Part shown: in pieces, positions 17,901-25,842 of the stretch
Layout of the letters: the number at the start of each line of letters is the position of its first letter
Position numbering within the stretch: the first letter of the stretch is position 1
Source: Solimonas sp.
Lineage (GTDB): Bacteria; Pseudomonadota; Gammaproteobacteria; Nevskiales; Nevskiaceae
Length of the DNA: 64,000 nucleotides
Reading direction: 5' to 3'
NCBI GenBank assembly: GCA_030149365.1
Contig: JASBRP010000022.1
Span: forward strand, 50,324-114,323
Position numbers and translations under genes: made by a program
Notes under the pieces: model-generated
What the model was told of the DNA's origin: nothing
What the model saw: the letters and a program-made list of their open reading frames with translations, nothing else
The model's database searches: none

Positions 17901-20534
17901 GGCGTTGCCCGCGCCCTTGACGCGCGCGGCATGGGTTTCCTGGCGGTCGATCTTGACGTAGTAGGGTTGGCCCTTGACCGGCTTGCCGGCGGTATCCACC
18001 ACCATGGCATCGACGCTGGCGGGCTTGCCCTGCGTCAGCATCCAGCCGCTCCAGCGCACACCAGCGTAACGATCACGCCCGTAGTACGGCACGGAGGCCT
18101 GCGCGCCGATACCCTTGCCGCGGTCGTCCTGCACCGTGGCGTCGAACAGCAGGCGCCCGTAGGGCGTCTCGATCTGCGGCAACTTCAGCTTCTGCGCGAA
18201 CTGGCCCTGCCCGTCCAGCCGCGTTTCGGTATCCAGCAGCGGCTCAGCGGCGCGCGCCTCGTAGCTGCTGAACTGGAACTCCGCCGCCGCCGGGTCCTTC
18301 GAGCTGAACGACGAGGCATCGACGCGCACCACCAGGCGTGCCGGGGCATTGGCGAAGGCGCCGCCGCCATGCAGGCGCGCCGTGGACACGGCCTCGATCT
18401 CGTCACCGGGCCTGGCTTCATGCGCACGCAACTCCGCGCCAACGCGGAACGGTGCCGGCGTGAAATCGCTGACCAGCACGCGCAACGGTTCCAGCGGCTC
18501 GTCCTTGGCGAAGGACGGCGTCAGCTCGAAGCGGTACCAGCCGACCGCCGCGCGCTCGGCCAGCTTCAGGTCGCCGGACAGCGCACCGAACTCCGACAGC
18601 GCCAGCTTGTCCTGCTCCAGCACCACATTGCCGGTGGGGTCGTAGACCTTCAGCTTGTAGTCGGACTTCGGCGCCGGCGCCAGCGAGCGGCCGGCCTCGT
18701 CGCGCACGTAGACCTTGTACTGCACGGTCTCGCCGGCACGGTAGACGCCCTGCGCCGTGGTACCCCAGGCGCGCAGGTGCCCGTGCTTGGGCCGGCGCCA
18801 CTCGGAAAACTGGTTGCGCGAGGCGCGGTAGACGTCCACCTGGAACTCGTACTCCAGGGGCAGCAGGGCCAGGTCCTGGTCCTTGGCGACATGCACCATC
18901 AGGGACTTCTCGGGACGCCAGCCGGCATGCTCCAGCTTGGGATCCAGCTCCGCCGAGCCCGGCAGCTCGGCCAGGCCGTCGCTGTCGGTCATCGCCTCGG
19001 CCTTGGTCTCGCCGCCGAAGCCCAGCATCACGCGGACCTTGGCCTTGGACACCGGCTTGCCGCTGGCCATGTCGGTGACCCAGACCAGCAGGTTGGAATG
19101 GCCCAGCTTGGCATGCACCTGCCAGGGCGTGACCTCCGCGAAGAAGCGTTGTGGTTGCGTCGAGGTGGACGGCGTGGTGGTCAGGCTGCCAATGACCGCG
19201 CCGGACTTGCCACCGACCATGCCGCGCACATCCAGCGGCATCGCGAAGGCGATGTTGCGCACCGCCGCCACCGGCACGCGATGCGTCTGGTCCTTCTGCA
19301 GGCCGTCGGCGGTGAGCCGGTCGAATCGTGTGTCGATGCCGGTCAGGTTGGTGACGACGGCCGGCACCTCCGAATCCAGGCCGGATTCGATCACCGCGCG
19401 CTCGTGCTCGAACACCAGCTTCGGCGTGCGGTCGCCGGTATCGAAGGCGAAGTTGCTGGCGCCCAGTTCGCGGCCGAAGACGTCGCGCAGGCCGGCGGCG
19501 AGGCTGCCCCGGTACGGGGTGCCGCCGATGAAGTTGAAGGGCAGCGGGATGGTGTAGCTGGCGCCGCGCGAATGGCTGCCGATGCTGCCGCTCTCGTCGC
19601 CGCTGTTGGCCCAGGGGTCGTATTCCTTCTTGAAGGCCTTGCGCGGATCGGGTTCCAGGCTCAGGCGGCCCTTCATCTCCGAGGTGCGCACCGGCGCGCT
19701 GAAGGACAGCACCGCGCCGCCCAGCGGATCGCAGGTCTGGCCCTTGCCGACCAGGCCCCACTCGGGCTCCACGCCGGGCGCGGCATTGCGCAGGCAGCTG
19801 ACGCCCAGCAGGCGCAGCGCCGGGAAGGTATGCAGGGCCTCGATCTCGCGATCCTCGATGCCGGTGGCGCTGCCGTAGGCGGATTCCAGGCCGGGCGATA
19901 GCCAGACGCGCTGCGCGCTGTCCAGCGGCAAGGGCTTGGCCGGGCGCAGCAGCCACTGCTCGCGCGCCTCGCCCTGCGGCGTCCAGAACGGCATGTCGCG
20001 GTCGTCCGGATCGGCCTGGGCCTGCAGCGCCACGCTGCCGAGCCGGAAGGCGGCGGCAATGGAAGCGGCGGTGACCGGCTGGCTGAAGCGGGCGTAGATC
20101 ACCGGCTGGCCGGGGCCGTCCCAGTCGGAAACGCGGCTGTAGCGCAGGACCGGGCGCTCGGTGGTGAAGCGGACGGTCTGGCCGCGCTCCAGCTTCTCAC
20201 CCTGCTCGGTGACGAACTCGGGGCGGATGTCGATCTCGTAGCGCGAGGCCAGGCGCAGCTTTTCCCCGGAGGGAATGTTGCAGGCCAGGGTCGCGGGGTC
20301 CAGCCAGCGCCAGTCGCAGCGGATCGCCGGGCTGATCGTCACCGGCACCTCGGCAGCGTCGCGCTCCATGCGACCCAGCGGCACCACGGCGCGATCGAAG
20401 GCGATGACGACCTGGCGGGTGTCCTGCACGTCGTCGCCCGAGGGCGTAACGCGCAGGATGTTCAGGGATTCGGCCTGGGCGGCGAAGCTCGCCGTCAGCA
20501 GGAGGCTAGCGAACAGCGACTTTGATGAGCGCAT
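14943..20534 (-). CDS. Bacterial alpha-2-macroglobulin (YfhM-like protease trap)
   Basis: This 1863-residue periplasmic protein has a type I signal peptide ending AQA-ES, not a lipobox. It contains an MG-type N-terminal domain, a chain of macroglobulin domains, a Gly/Asn-rich segment near residue 1155 (KGANPGGDGGSDLSM) and the thioester motif CWEQ at 1376-1379 (usual CLEQ). A helical thioester domain and a receptor-binding-like C-terminus follow. The thioester would covalently trap attacking proteases. It is longer than E. coli YfhM (about 1650 aa). Its start overlaps the preceding small membrane protein gene by 29 bp and its stop overlaps the RraB-like gene by 4 bp. Confidence 0.95.
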   Translation of the reverse strand: MRSSKSLFASLLLTASFAAQAESLNILRVTPSGDDVQDTRQVVIAFDRAVVPLGRMERDAAEVPVTISPAIRCDWRWLDPATLACNIPSGEKLRLASRYEIDIRPEFVTEQGEKLERGQTVRFTTERPVLRYSRVSDWDGPGQPVIYARFSQPVTAASIAAAFRLGSVALQAQADPDDRDMPFWTPQGEAREQWLLRPAKPLPLDSAQRVWLSPGLESAYGSATGIEDREIEALHTFPALRLLGVSCLRNAAPGVEPEWGLVGKGQTCDPLGGAVLSFSAPVRTSEMKGRLSLEPDPRKAFKKEYDPWANSGDESGSIGSHSRGASYTIPLPFNFIGGTPYRGSLAAGLRDVFGRELGASNFAFDTGDRTPKLVFEHERAVIESGLDSEVPAVVTNLTGIDTRFDRLTADGLQKDQTHRVPVAAVRNIAFAMPLDVRGMVGGKSGAVIGSLTTTPSTSTQPQRFFAEVTPWQVHAKLGHSNLLVWVTDMASGKPVSKAKVRVMLGFGGETKAEAMTDSDGLAELPGSAELDPKLEHAGWRPEKSLMVHVAKDQDLALLPLEYEFQVDVYRASRNQFSEWRRPKHGHLRAWGTTAQGVYRAGETVQYKVYVRDEAGRSLAPAPKSDYKLKVYDPTGNVVLEQDKLALSEFGALSGDLKLAERAAVGWYRFELTPSFAKDEPLEPLRVLVSDFTPAPFRVGAELRAHEARPGDEIEAVSTARLHGGGAFANAPARLVVRVDASSFSSKDPAAAEFQFSSYEARAAEPLLDTETRLDGQGQFAQKLKLPQIETPYGRLLFDATVQDDRGKGIGAQASVPYYGRDRYAGVRWSGWMLTQGKPASVDAMVVDTAGKPVKGQPYYVKIDRQETHAARVKGAGNAYITRYVQQWKRVSTCKGRSGTEGMPCEFTPDASGEFRVTVMTRDTQNRLHESSTWIYAQGADEVLWEDTPDYSLELRADRHEYKDGETAKLMVKNPYPGARALVTVERYGVLDRWVQKLSGSTPEIRIPVKPEYFPGAYVSVVVMSPRVEQPVKGGVDLGKPSFRMGYLELRVNDPTREMTVTVKPQREELRPRESVKVELEAKPRHKKPGDRIEYAVAVLDEAVFDLIKDGKDYFDPLKGFTRLDSLDVGNFGLLTRLVGRQKFEKKGANPGGDGGSDLSMRSIDKYVAYWNPALPADASGRASFTFQAPDNLTGWRVLALAVTPDDRMGLGQAVVKVNKNAELRPALPNQVIAGDRFDAGFTLLNRGKGERSFTLSIKAEGAAQGQKSETFMLKPFERRTVYLPLQAAAAGDIRLSATAGEGKDADALAQTLKVLARKPNITVADYGHFEGEAEVRIPLKLPETLERGELKFTFAPTVLGDLDGAFSYVRQYPYACWEQRLTKAVMAAHYLKLRLRLKNVGDWPEAQQLASATLEQAASFQAEEGGMGFWTPDNSRQSPYLSAYTALAFGWMKDLGHEPPKLVWDKLDVYLDKLLKEDIKAEGYDAPETRAQVRAVALAALAQRGKLKKEDLDRYASWLPRMGLFGQALFLQAASRVEGTEPLMKQARDLMLSRGQESAGSLMLREDGDSSWHGWLLGSELRSNCAALSAFTGRYGWDAAMQELPMKLTRAITQARGNRFHWSNTQENLYCTRAFIEYADRFESVTPDILAQVLLGEAKLGEVHVTREAGGQLQKPVTPEQAGAAPPILIRSKGQGRSYYTAALSYVEKESAAKAINAGLETRRSYAVLRDKTWVPMEPPLKLKRGDKVRVELVLNAPSWATYVAVDDPVPGGLEPINPDLAGVPGDDAALDSGGSYAFYHRELRHDSVRFFADSIGAGEYRMAWIGVAVATGEFAAPETHAELMYSPEVFGNGMPARLTVTE

Positions 20535-21009
20535 GGGTCACGATTCCCTGGCTGTCGCCGTAGAGGTGGATTTCCTGGTAGCCGGGCAAGCCGGTCCAGA
20601 CCAGTTCGCGCTTGCCCGCCTGCTGCGGCTTGCCCTCGGGCAGGCCCAGGGCCGCCAGGGTCTCGGCCTGCAGCGGGTAGCCGGAATCGCCGAAGTCCGC
20701 GGTGAACCAGCTGGCCTTGCCGTCGATGTAGAGCACGGCGGCGCGGGCGTCCGGGTAGCGGCAGCGGCGGCTGTGGAGGGAGTCCTCGCAGTCCTGCGCG
20801 TTGCCCAGTTTCTGGGCGACCTCCGCCTCGCTGCGGCCAGCCAGTTCCGGCACGCGCAGGATCACGCCCGGCGCCGCGGGGAGCTGCTGCGCTTCCGGGG
20901 TCTCGAAGGCGGCCTCGTAGTCGTAGTCGTCCTTCTGCCATTGCCAGGCACCGAAGCCGGCGCCGGCCACGGCGACCACCCCCAGCAGTATCCATGCTGC
21001 CCTATTCAT
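20506..21009 (-). CDS. Membrane-anchored periplasmic protein of unknown function
   Basis: This 167-residue protein has an N-terminal signal anchor (residues about 5-22, AAWILLGVVAVAGAGFGAWQ), a short acidic linker, and a compact domain of about 120 residues. Two cysteines (CEDSLHSRRC) may form a disulphide. I do not recognise the family. It is the first gene of the alpha-2-macroglobulin/PBP1C operon and overlaps the alpha-2-macroglobulin start by 29 bp. A role in the same envelope-defence pathway is likely but inferred only from position. Confidence 0.7.
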   Translation of the reverse strand: MNRAAWILLGVVAVAGAGFGAWQWQKDDYDYEAAFETPEAQQLPAAPGVILRVPELAGRSEAEVAQKLGNAQDCEDSLHSRRCRYPDARAAVLYIDGKASWFTADFGDSGYPLQAETLAALGLPEGKPQQAGKRELVWTGLPGYQEIHLYGDSQGIVTHALIKVAVR

Positions 21010-21028
21010 TCATCGGCCCTCCAATGGC

Positions 21029-21181
21029 TCTGCTAACGCCACGGCCACCACCGTGGCGGGGCCGCCTGGGCGCAGGGCCGCGCCCCGAGCCGCTTATGTA
21101 CATCTCGTACACCGCGCGCCTCGGGGCATTGCCCTGCACCCAGGCGACCTCCGCCACAGCGGCGTCCATGGCGTTAGCAGA
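21029..21181. repeat. 153-bp intergenic palindromic element
   Basis: Nested inverted arms are visible. The outer TCTGCTAACGCCA (21029-21041) is the exact complement of 21169-21181. GCCTGGGCGCAGGGC (21064-21078) pairs with 21131-21145 with one mismatch. GCCCCGAG (21082-21089) pairs with 21120-21127, and TGTAC (21097-21101) pairs with 21107-21111 around a 5-nt loop. It fills the gap between two divergent genes and could form a long cruciform or RNA hairpin. Its plan resembles the element at 62832-63016. Confidence 0.75.
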
Positions 21182-21235
21182 ACCTGCTCCCCTGAATGCT
21201 ATGGGATAATGCTCCCCTTCTGTTAACCCCATTAC

Positions 21236-23074
21236 GTGGCCCCGTCACTTTTCATGCACCTCGCGCTGCTCCTCGCCACGCTCGCTGCGCTGCTCGCCGG
21301 TCCGCTGATCTACGCGGTGGCCCACAAGCGTCCGTCGCTGCTGGCCTTCCTCGACGGCTTCGTGCTGGTCAGCATTGCCGGCCTGGTGCTGCTGGACGTG
21401 GTGCCCGGAGCCGTGGTCGACGGTGGCCCCTGGAGCGCGGCCTTCCTGCTGCTGGGCCTGCTGGGCCCGACGATCTTCGAACACCTGCTGAGCCGCGCCC
21501 GCCGTGGGGCCCATATCGCTGCCCTGGCGCTGGCGATCCTGGGCCTGGTGCTGCATAGCATGGCCGACGGCGCCGCACTGTCGCCGCTGGGCGAGGAGGC
21601 CCTGCACCGCCACGAGGCCCTGGCGCTGGCGGTGGCGATCCACAGCATCCCGGTCGGCCTGGTAGTCTGGTGGCTGATGGCCCCGGTATTCGGCGCCCTG
21701 CTGCCCGCGCTGGCCATCGGCGCGATGTGCCTGGGCACCATCGCCGGCTATCGCTGGGGCATCGAGCTGAATGCCGTCATGGGCCTGCAGGCCAGCGCCT
21801 GGTTCCAGGCCCTGGTCGCCGGCTCGATCCTGCACGTGGTCTTCGGTCGCCCACACCTGGACGACCACGCTGCCGAGCAGGCCAGCCGCCCGCCCTACGA
21901 GGGCCTGGGCAACCTGGTGGCGGTCGGCGCGCTGCTGCTGATCGGCGGCGCCCATGCCCACGCGCACGAGGCCGGCCACTCCGGCTTCGACGAACGCTTC
22001 CTGTCGCTGGCGCTGCAGTCGGCCCCGGCCCTGCTGCTGGCCTACCTGATCGGCGGCTTCATCTCCGGTGAGTTGCCGGAACGCTGGCTGCGCTGGCTTT
22101 CGCGCGGCGGCCCCGGCGCCCAGGCCCTGCGTGGCACCGCACTGGGCCTGCCGCTGCCGATCTGCTCCTGCGGCGTGCTGCCGCTGTACCAGTCACTGAT
22201 CCAGCGCGGCGTGCCCGTGGCGGCGGCCACGGCCTTCCTGATCGCCACGCCGGAGGTCGGCCTCACCGCCCTGTTCGTCTCGCTACCACTGCTGGGCTGG
22301 GAAGCGACCCTGCTGCGCGTCGGCTGCGCGGCGCTGCTGGCCGTCTTCATCGGCTACGCGCTGGCGCGCCTGCTGCGCAGCAGCGCCCCGGCGCCGGCCG
22401 CTCCCGCCACCTGCTGCAGCTGCGGCACGCCGGCACCCGCCCCGGTCGCCACGCCCGAACCGCGCCTGAAGCGCGCATTGCGCAGCGGCATGGTGGACCT
22501 GGTGGACGACACCGCCGCCTGGATCGTCGCCGGCATCGCGCTGGCAGCCTTCGCGATCCCCTATGCCGAGGGCGTGCTCTGGTCGAACCTGCCGGACGGC
22601 ATCGAGGTCCTGGTGTTCGCCCTGCTGGGCATGCCGATGTACGTCTGCTCCGCTGCCGCCACGCCACTGGTGGCGGTGCTGATCGCCGCCGGCGTCTCGC
22701 CCGGCGCGGGCATCGCCTTCCTGCTGACCGGCCCGGCCACCAATGTCGCCACCTTCGGCGTGCTGGCCAAGATCCACGGCCGCCGCCATGCCCTGACCTT
22801 TGCCGCGATCACCGCCGCCGGCGCGGTGGCGATCGGCCTGGCGGTGAACCTGCTGGCGCCGCCGATGCAGGCCACCATCCCCCACGTCCACGACCATGGC
22901 GGCAGCCTGCTGCAGCAGGCCAGCCTGGTCCTGCTTGCCCTGCTCTACGCCGCCTCGCTGCTGCGCCGCGGCGGCCGCGGCTGGATGGCCGATCTCATAG
23001 GGTCTGCTGGCCATGCCGCAGCCGCCGCGATGCCTCCGGAATCGCGGCCAGGCCAGGTAGACAGGAAAGCTTGA
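21236..23074 (+). CDS. ZIP-like / DUF318-type permease fusion (SO_0444-like metal efflux)
   Basis: This is a 612-residue polytopic membrane protein. The N-terminal part (about 1-215) resembles a ZIP metal transporter, with HSMADGAAL and HSIPVGL in place of the metal-binding helix motifs (usual HNIPEG). A His-rich linker (AHAHEAGH) leads to a permease domain (about 240-590) with the SO_0444-type signature LPICSCGVLPLYQ and a Cys-rich cytoplasmic loop (CCSCG). SO_0444-type proteins are annotated as Cu/Zn efflux permeases. The start is GTG at 21236; an ATG at 21254 is also possible and neither has a strong SD. A GATAAT box lies at 21205-21210. The last 25 or so residues are encoded by one arm of an inverted repeat. 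Confidence 0.85.
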   Translation: MAPSLFMHLALLLATLAALLAGPLIYAVAHKRPSLLAFLDGFVLVSIAGLVLLDVVPGAVVDGGPWSAAFLLLGLLGPTIFEHLLSRARRGAHIAALALAILGLVLHSMADGAALSPLGEEALHRHEALALAVAIHSIPVGLVVWWLMAPVFGALLPALAIGAMCLGTIAGYRWGIELNAVMGLQASAWFQALVAGSILHVVFGRPHLDDHAAEQASRPPYEGLGNLVAVGALLLIGGAHAHAHEAGHSGFDERFLSLALQSAPALLLAYLIGGFISGELPERWLRWLSRGGPGAQALRGTALGLPLPICSCGVLPLYQSLIQRGVPVAAATAFLIATPEVGLTALFVSLPLLGWEATLLRVGCAALLAVFIGYALARLLRSSAPAPAAPATCCSCGTPAPAPVATPEPRLKRALRSGMVDLVDDTAAWIVAGIALAAFAIPYAEGVLWSNLPDGIEVLVFALLGMPMYVCSAAATPLVAVLIAAGVSPGAGIAFLLTGPATNVATFGVLAKIHGRRHALTFAAITAAGAVAIGLAVNLLAPPMQATIPHVHDHGGSLLQQASLVLLALLYAASLLRRGGRGWMADLIGSAGHAAAAAMPPESRPGQVDRKA

Positions 23075-23157
23075 TGATTTCCAAGACCATGGACTCACAC
23101 GGCAAGGCCGCGACTCCGGAGGCATCGCGGCGGCTGCGGCATGGCCAACAGACCCTA
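22998..23157. repeat. Inverted repeat with 52-bp arms
   Basis: The left arm (22998-23049) and right arm (23106-23157) match at 50 of 52 positions in inverted orientation, separated by 56 bp. The left arm lies inside the 3' end of the transporter gene and encodes its Ala-rich tail; the right arm ends 14 bp before the mutS start. It could fold into a very stable hairpin that separates the two transcripts. The perfection of the arms suggests a recent insertion or ongoing gene conversion. Confidence 0.9.
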
Positions 23158-23171
23158 CAACCCTCGCGCAC

Positions 23172-25751
23172 ATGACCGCTGCCACGCCCTATAGCGAACA
23201 CACGCCCTTGATGCAGCAGTTCTTCGGCATCAAGTCGCAGTACCCGGACACGCTCGTGCTGTTCCGCATGGGTGACTTCTACGAGCTGTTCTACGACGAC
23301 GCGCGCAAGGCGGCGCGGCTGCTCAACATCACGCTGACGCAGCGCGGTGAATCCGGTGGCCAGCCCGTGGTGATGGCGGGCATGCCGCATCACTCCGTCG
23401 AGCAGTACCTGGCCCGCCTGATCAAGGCCGGCGAATCGGCGGTGATCGCCGAGCAGGTCGGCGAAGTCGGCGTGGAGAAGGGTCCGGTTAAGCGCGAGGT
23501 CGTGCGCATCGTCACCCCTGGCACCGCCACCGACGAGGCCCTGCTCGACGCCCGCACCCAGACCCTGCTGGCGGCCGTGGCGGAAACCAAGGACGGCTAC
23601 GGCCTGGCCTGGCTGGAGCTGTCCACCGGCCGTTTCGCTGTGCTGCAGGCGGCACGGCGAAACGAACTGCTGTCCGAGCTGCAGCGCCTGCGTCCCAGCG
23701 AGCTGCTGGCGGCCGACGGCGGCGGCGCGGACTGGGGCGGCTTTCCGGCACGGATGCGTCCGGTCTGGCACTTCGACACCGCCTCGGCCTATCGCCTGCT
23801 GACGGCGCAGTTCTCCACGCGCGACCTGCGCGGCTACGGCTGCGAGGACCTGCCCGCGGCCATTGCCGCGGCCGGCGCCCTGCTGCAGTACGTGCAGGAG
23901 ACGCAGAAGGCCGCCCTGCCCCACGTCACCGGCCTGCGCACCGAAACCGCCGGCGAGGCCCTGATCCTCGACGCCACCTCGCGACGCAACCTGGAGATCG
24001 ATCGATCGCTCTCCGGCCAGCACGACTACACGCTGCTGAGCGTACTCGACAGCTGCGTGACGCCGATGGGCGCGCGCGCGCTGCACCGCTGGCTCACCCG
24101 CCCCCTGCGCGACCACGCGCAGCTCAACGCCCGCTACGAGGCGGTGGCCAGCCTGCTGCACGAATCCGCCGATCGTGGCCTGCGCGACTGCCTGCGTGAC
24201 ATCGTCGATATCGAGCGCATCCTGGCGCGCATCGCCCTGCGCTCGGCGAGGCCGCGCGACCTGCTGGGCCTGTCCAACAGCCTGCAGGCACTACCCACCG
24301 TGGTCGCCGCGGTGCAGTCCCTGGAGGCCCCGCTGGTGGGCGCCCTGCGCCAGGAGCTGGGCGACCACGCCGACAGCGCCTCGCTGCTGGCCTCCGCGCT
24401 GTCCGACACGCCGCCGCTGCTGGCGCGCGACGGCGGCGTGTTCCGCACGGGCCACGACGAAACCCTGGACCACCTGCGGCAACTGTCGGAGAACGCCGAC
24501 GGCTTCCTGGTGGACCTAGAGCAGCGCGAGCGCGCCCGCACCGGCATCGACGCGCTGAAGGTCGGTTACAACCGCGTCCATGGCTACTACATCGAGGTCG
24601 GCAAGACGCATGCGGCGAAGATCCCCGCCGACTACACGCGCCGCCAGACGCTGACCAACTACGAGCGCTACATCACCGACGAGCTGAAGAAGTTCGAGGA
24701 CCAGGTACTGTCGGCCCGTGACCGTGCACTGGCGCGCGAGAAGGAACTCTACGACGCGCTGCTGGAGCAGATGGCGCAGCGCCTGCGCCCGCTGCAGCAG
24801 GCGGCGCAGGCCCTGGCGGAGCTGGACGTGCTGGCCTGCTACGCCGAGCGTGCGCGGGCGCTGAACCTGAGCCGGCCGCAGCTGCTGGACACGCCCTGCC
24901 TGGAAATCCGCGGCGGGCGCCACCCGGTGGTGGAGCAGACCCTGCGCGAGCCCTTCGTGCCCAACGACCTGGTACTGGACGACAGCCGCCGGCTGCTGGT
25001 GATCACCGGCCCGAACATGGGCGGTAAGTCCACCTACATGCGCCAGACCGCACTGATCGTGCTGCTGGCGCATGCCGGCTGCTACGTGCCGGCGGAATCA
25101 GCGCGCCTGGGTCCGATTGACCGCATCTTCACGCGCATCGGCGCGGCCGACGACCTGGCCTCTGGCCAGTCCACCTTCATGGTGGAGATGAGCGAAACCG
25201 CCAACATCCTGCACAACGCCAGCGAGCAGAGCCTGGTGCTGATGGACGAGATCGGCCGCGGCACCTCGACCTACGACGGCCTGTCGCTGGCCCGTGCGGT
25301 GGCCGAACACCTGGCAGCCAAGCTGCGCTCCTTCACGCTGTTCGCCACCCATTACTTCGAGCTGACGGCACTGGCGGACGAACTGCCGGGCGTGGCCAAT
25401 GCCCATCTCGACGCCGCGGAATACGCCTCCGACGCCGGCGAGCGCCTGGTGTTCCTGCACCAGGTCAAGGAAGGCCCCGCCAACCGCAGCTATGGCCTGC
25501 AGGTGGCGCAGCTGGCCGGCGTGCCGGCGCCGGTGATCCGCAGCGCCCGGACATACCTGCTGGAGCTGGAGGGCCGAGAGCCGCCACCGTCAGCCAAGGC
25601 GGCAGTCGCCGCGGCACCGCAGATGTCGCTGTTCGCCCCCTCGGAATCGGACAGCGACCGCCTGCTGGACCAGATGGACCCGGACGCGATGTCGCCACGC
25701 GAGGCGCTGGAGCAGCTCTACCGGCTCAAGGCGCTGCGCGGGAAGAAGTAG
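23172..25751 (+). CDS. mutS: DNA mismatch repair protein MutS
   Basis: This 859-residue protein recognises mismatches and recruits MutL. The mismatch-reading motif is in FRMGDFYELF (about residues 32-41), followed by connector, lever and clamp domains. The ATPase has Walker A GPNMGGKSTYMRQ (about 618-630), Walker B VLMDEIGRGTSTYDG and the ATHYFELT motif. The C-terminus has the usual helical tetramerisation segment (SPREALEQLYRLKALRGKK). The length matches E. coli MutS (853). The start 14 bp after the big inverted repeat has only a weak SD, and expression may depend on that structure. Confidence 0.98.
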   Translation: MTAATPYSEHTPLMQQFFGIKSQYPDTLVLFRMGDFYELFYDDARKAARLLNITLTQRGESGGQPVVMAGMPHHSVEQYLARLIKAGESAVIAEQVGEVGVEKGPVKREVVRIVTPGTATDEALLDARTQTLLAAVAETKDGYGLAWLELSTGRFAVLQAARRNELLSELQRLRPSELLAADGGGADWGGFPARMRPVWHFDTASAYRLLTAQFSTRDLRGYGCEDLPAAIAAAGALLQYVQETQKAALPHVTGLRTETAGEALILDATSRRNLEIDRSLSGQHDYTLLSVLDSCVTPMGARALHRWLTRPLRDHAQLNARYEAVASLLHESADRGLRDCLRDIVDIERILARIALRSARPRDLLGLSNSLQALPTVVAAVQSLEAPLVGALRQELGDHADSASLLASALSDTPPLLARDGGVFRTGHDETLDHLRQLSENADGFLVDLEQRERARTGIDALKVGYNRVHGYYIEVGKTHAAKIPADYTRRQTLTNYERYITDELKKFEDQVLSARDRALAREKELYDALLEQMAQRLRPLQQAAQALAELDVLACYAERARALNLSRPQLLDTPCLEIRGGRHPVVEQTLREPFVPNDLVLDDSRRLLVITGPNMGGKSTYMRQTALIVLLAHAGCYVPAESARLGPIDRIFTRIGAADDLASGQSTFMVEMSETANILHNASEQSLVLMDEIGRGTSTYDGLSLARAVAEHLAAKLRSFTLFATHYFELTALADELPGVANAHLDAAEYASDAGERLVFLHQVKEGPANRSYGLQVAQLAGVPAPVIRSARTYLLELEGREPPPSAKAAVAAAPQMSLFAPSESDSDRLLDQMDPDAMSPREALEQLYRLKALRGKK

Positions 25752-25761
25752 CAGTGGACGG

Positions 25762-25832
25762 CGTGGGAGCGGCTTCAGCCGCGATCTTTCGTCGTCATCA
25801 ACGAGCTGATCGCGGCTGACGCCGCTCCCACG
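25762..25832. repeat. REP-type inverted pair
   Basis: CGTGGGAGCGGCTTCAGCCG (25762-25781) extends to 25786 and is matched by an inverted copy at 25808-25832 (24 of 25 positions). The same unit appears at 63941. It lies in the convergent gap between mutS and the SURF1-like gene, where it can also end both transcripts. Repeats with this core are widespread in pseudomonads and xanthomonads. Confidence 0.85.
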
Positions 25833-25842
25833 TCACGCCCGC

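Noticed and set aside
15012..19901. 1629-codon open frame on the plus strand
   Set aside because: Antisense to alpha-2-macroglobulin, low-complexity Arg/Ala/His/Gln-rich product, no start signal.
21002..21232. 76-codon minus-strand frame
   Set aside because: It lies almost entirely in the palindromic element and has no SD or homology pattern.
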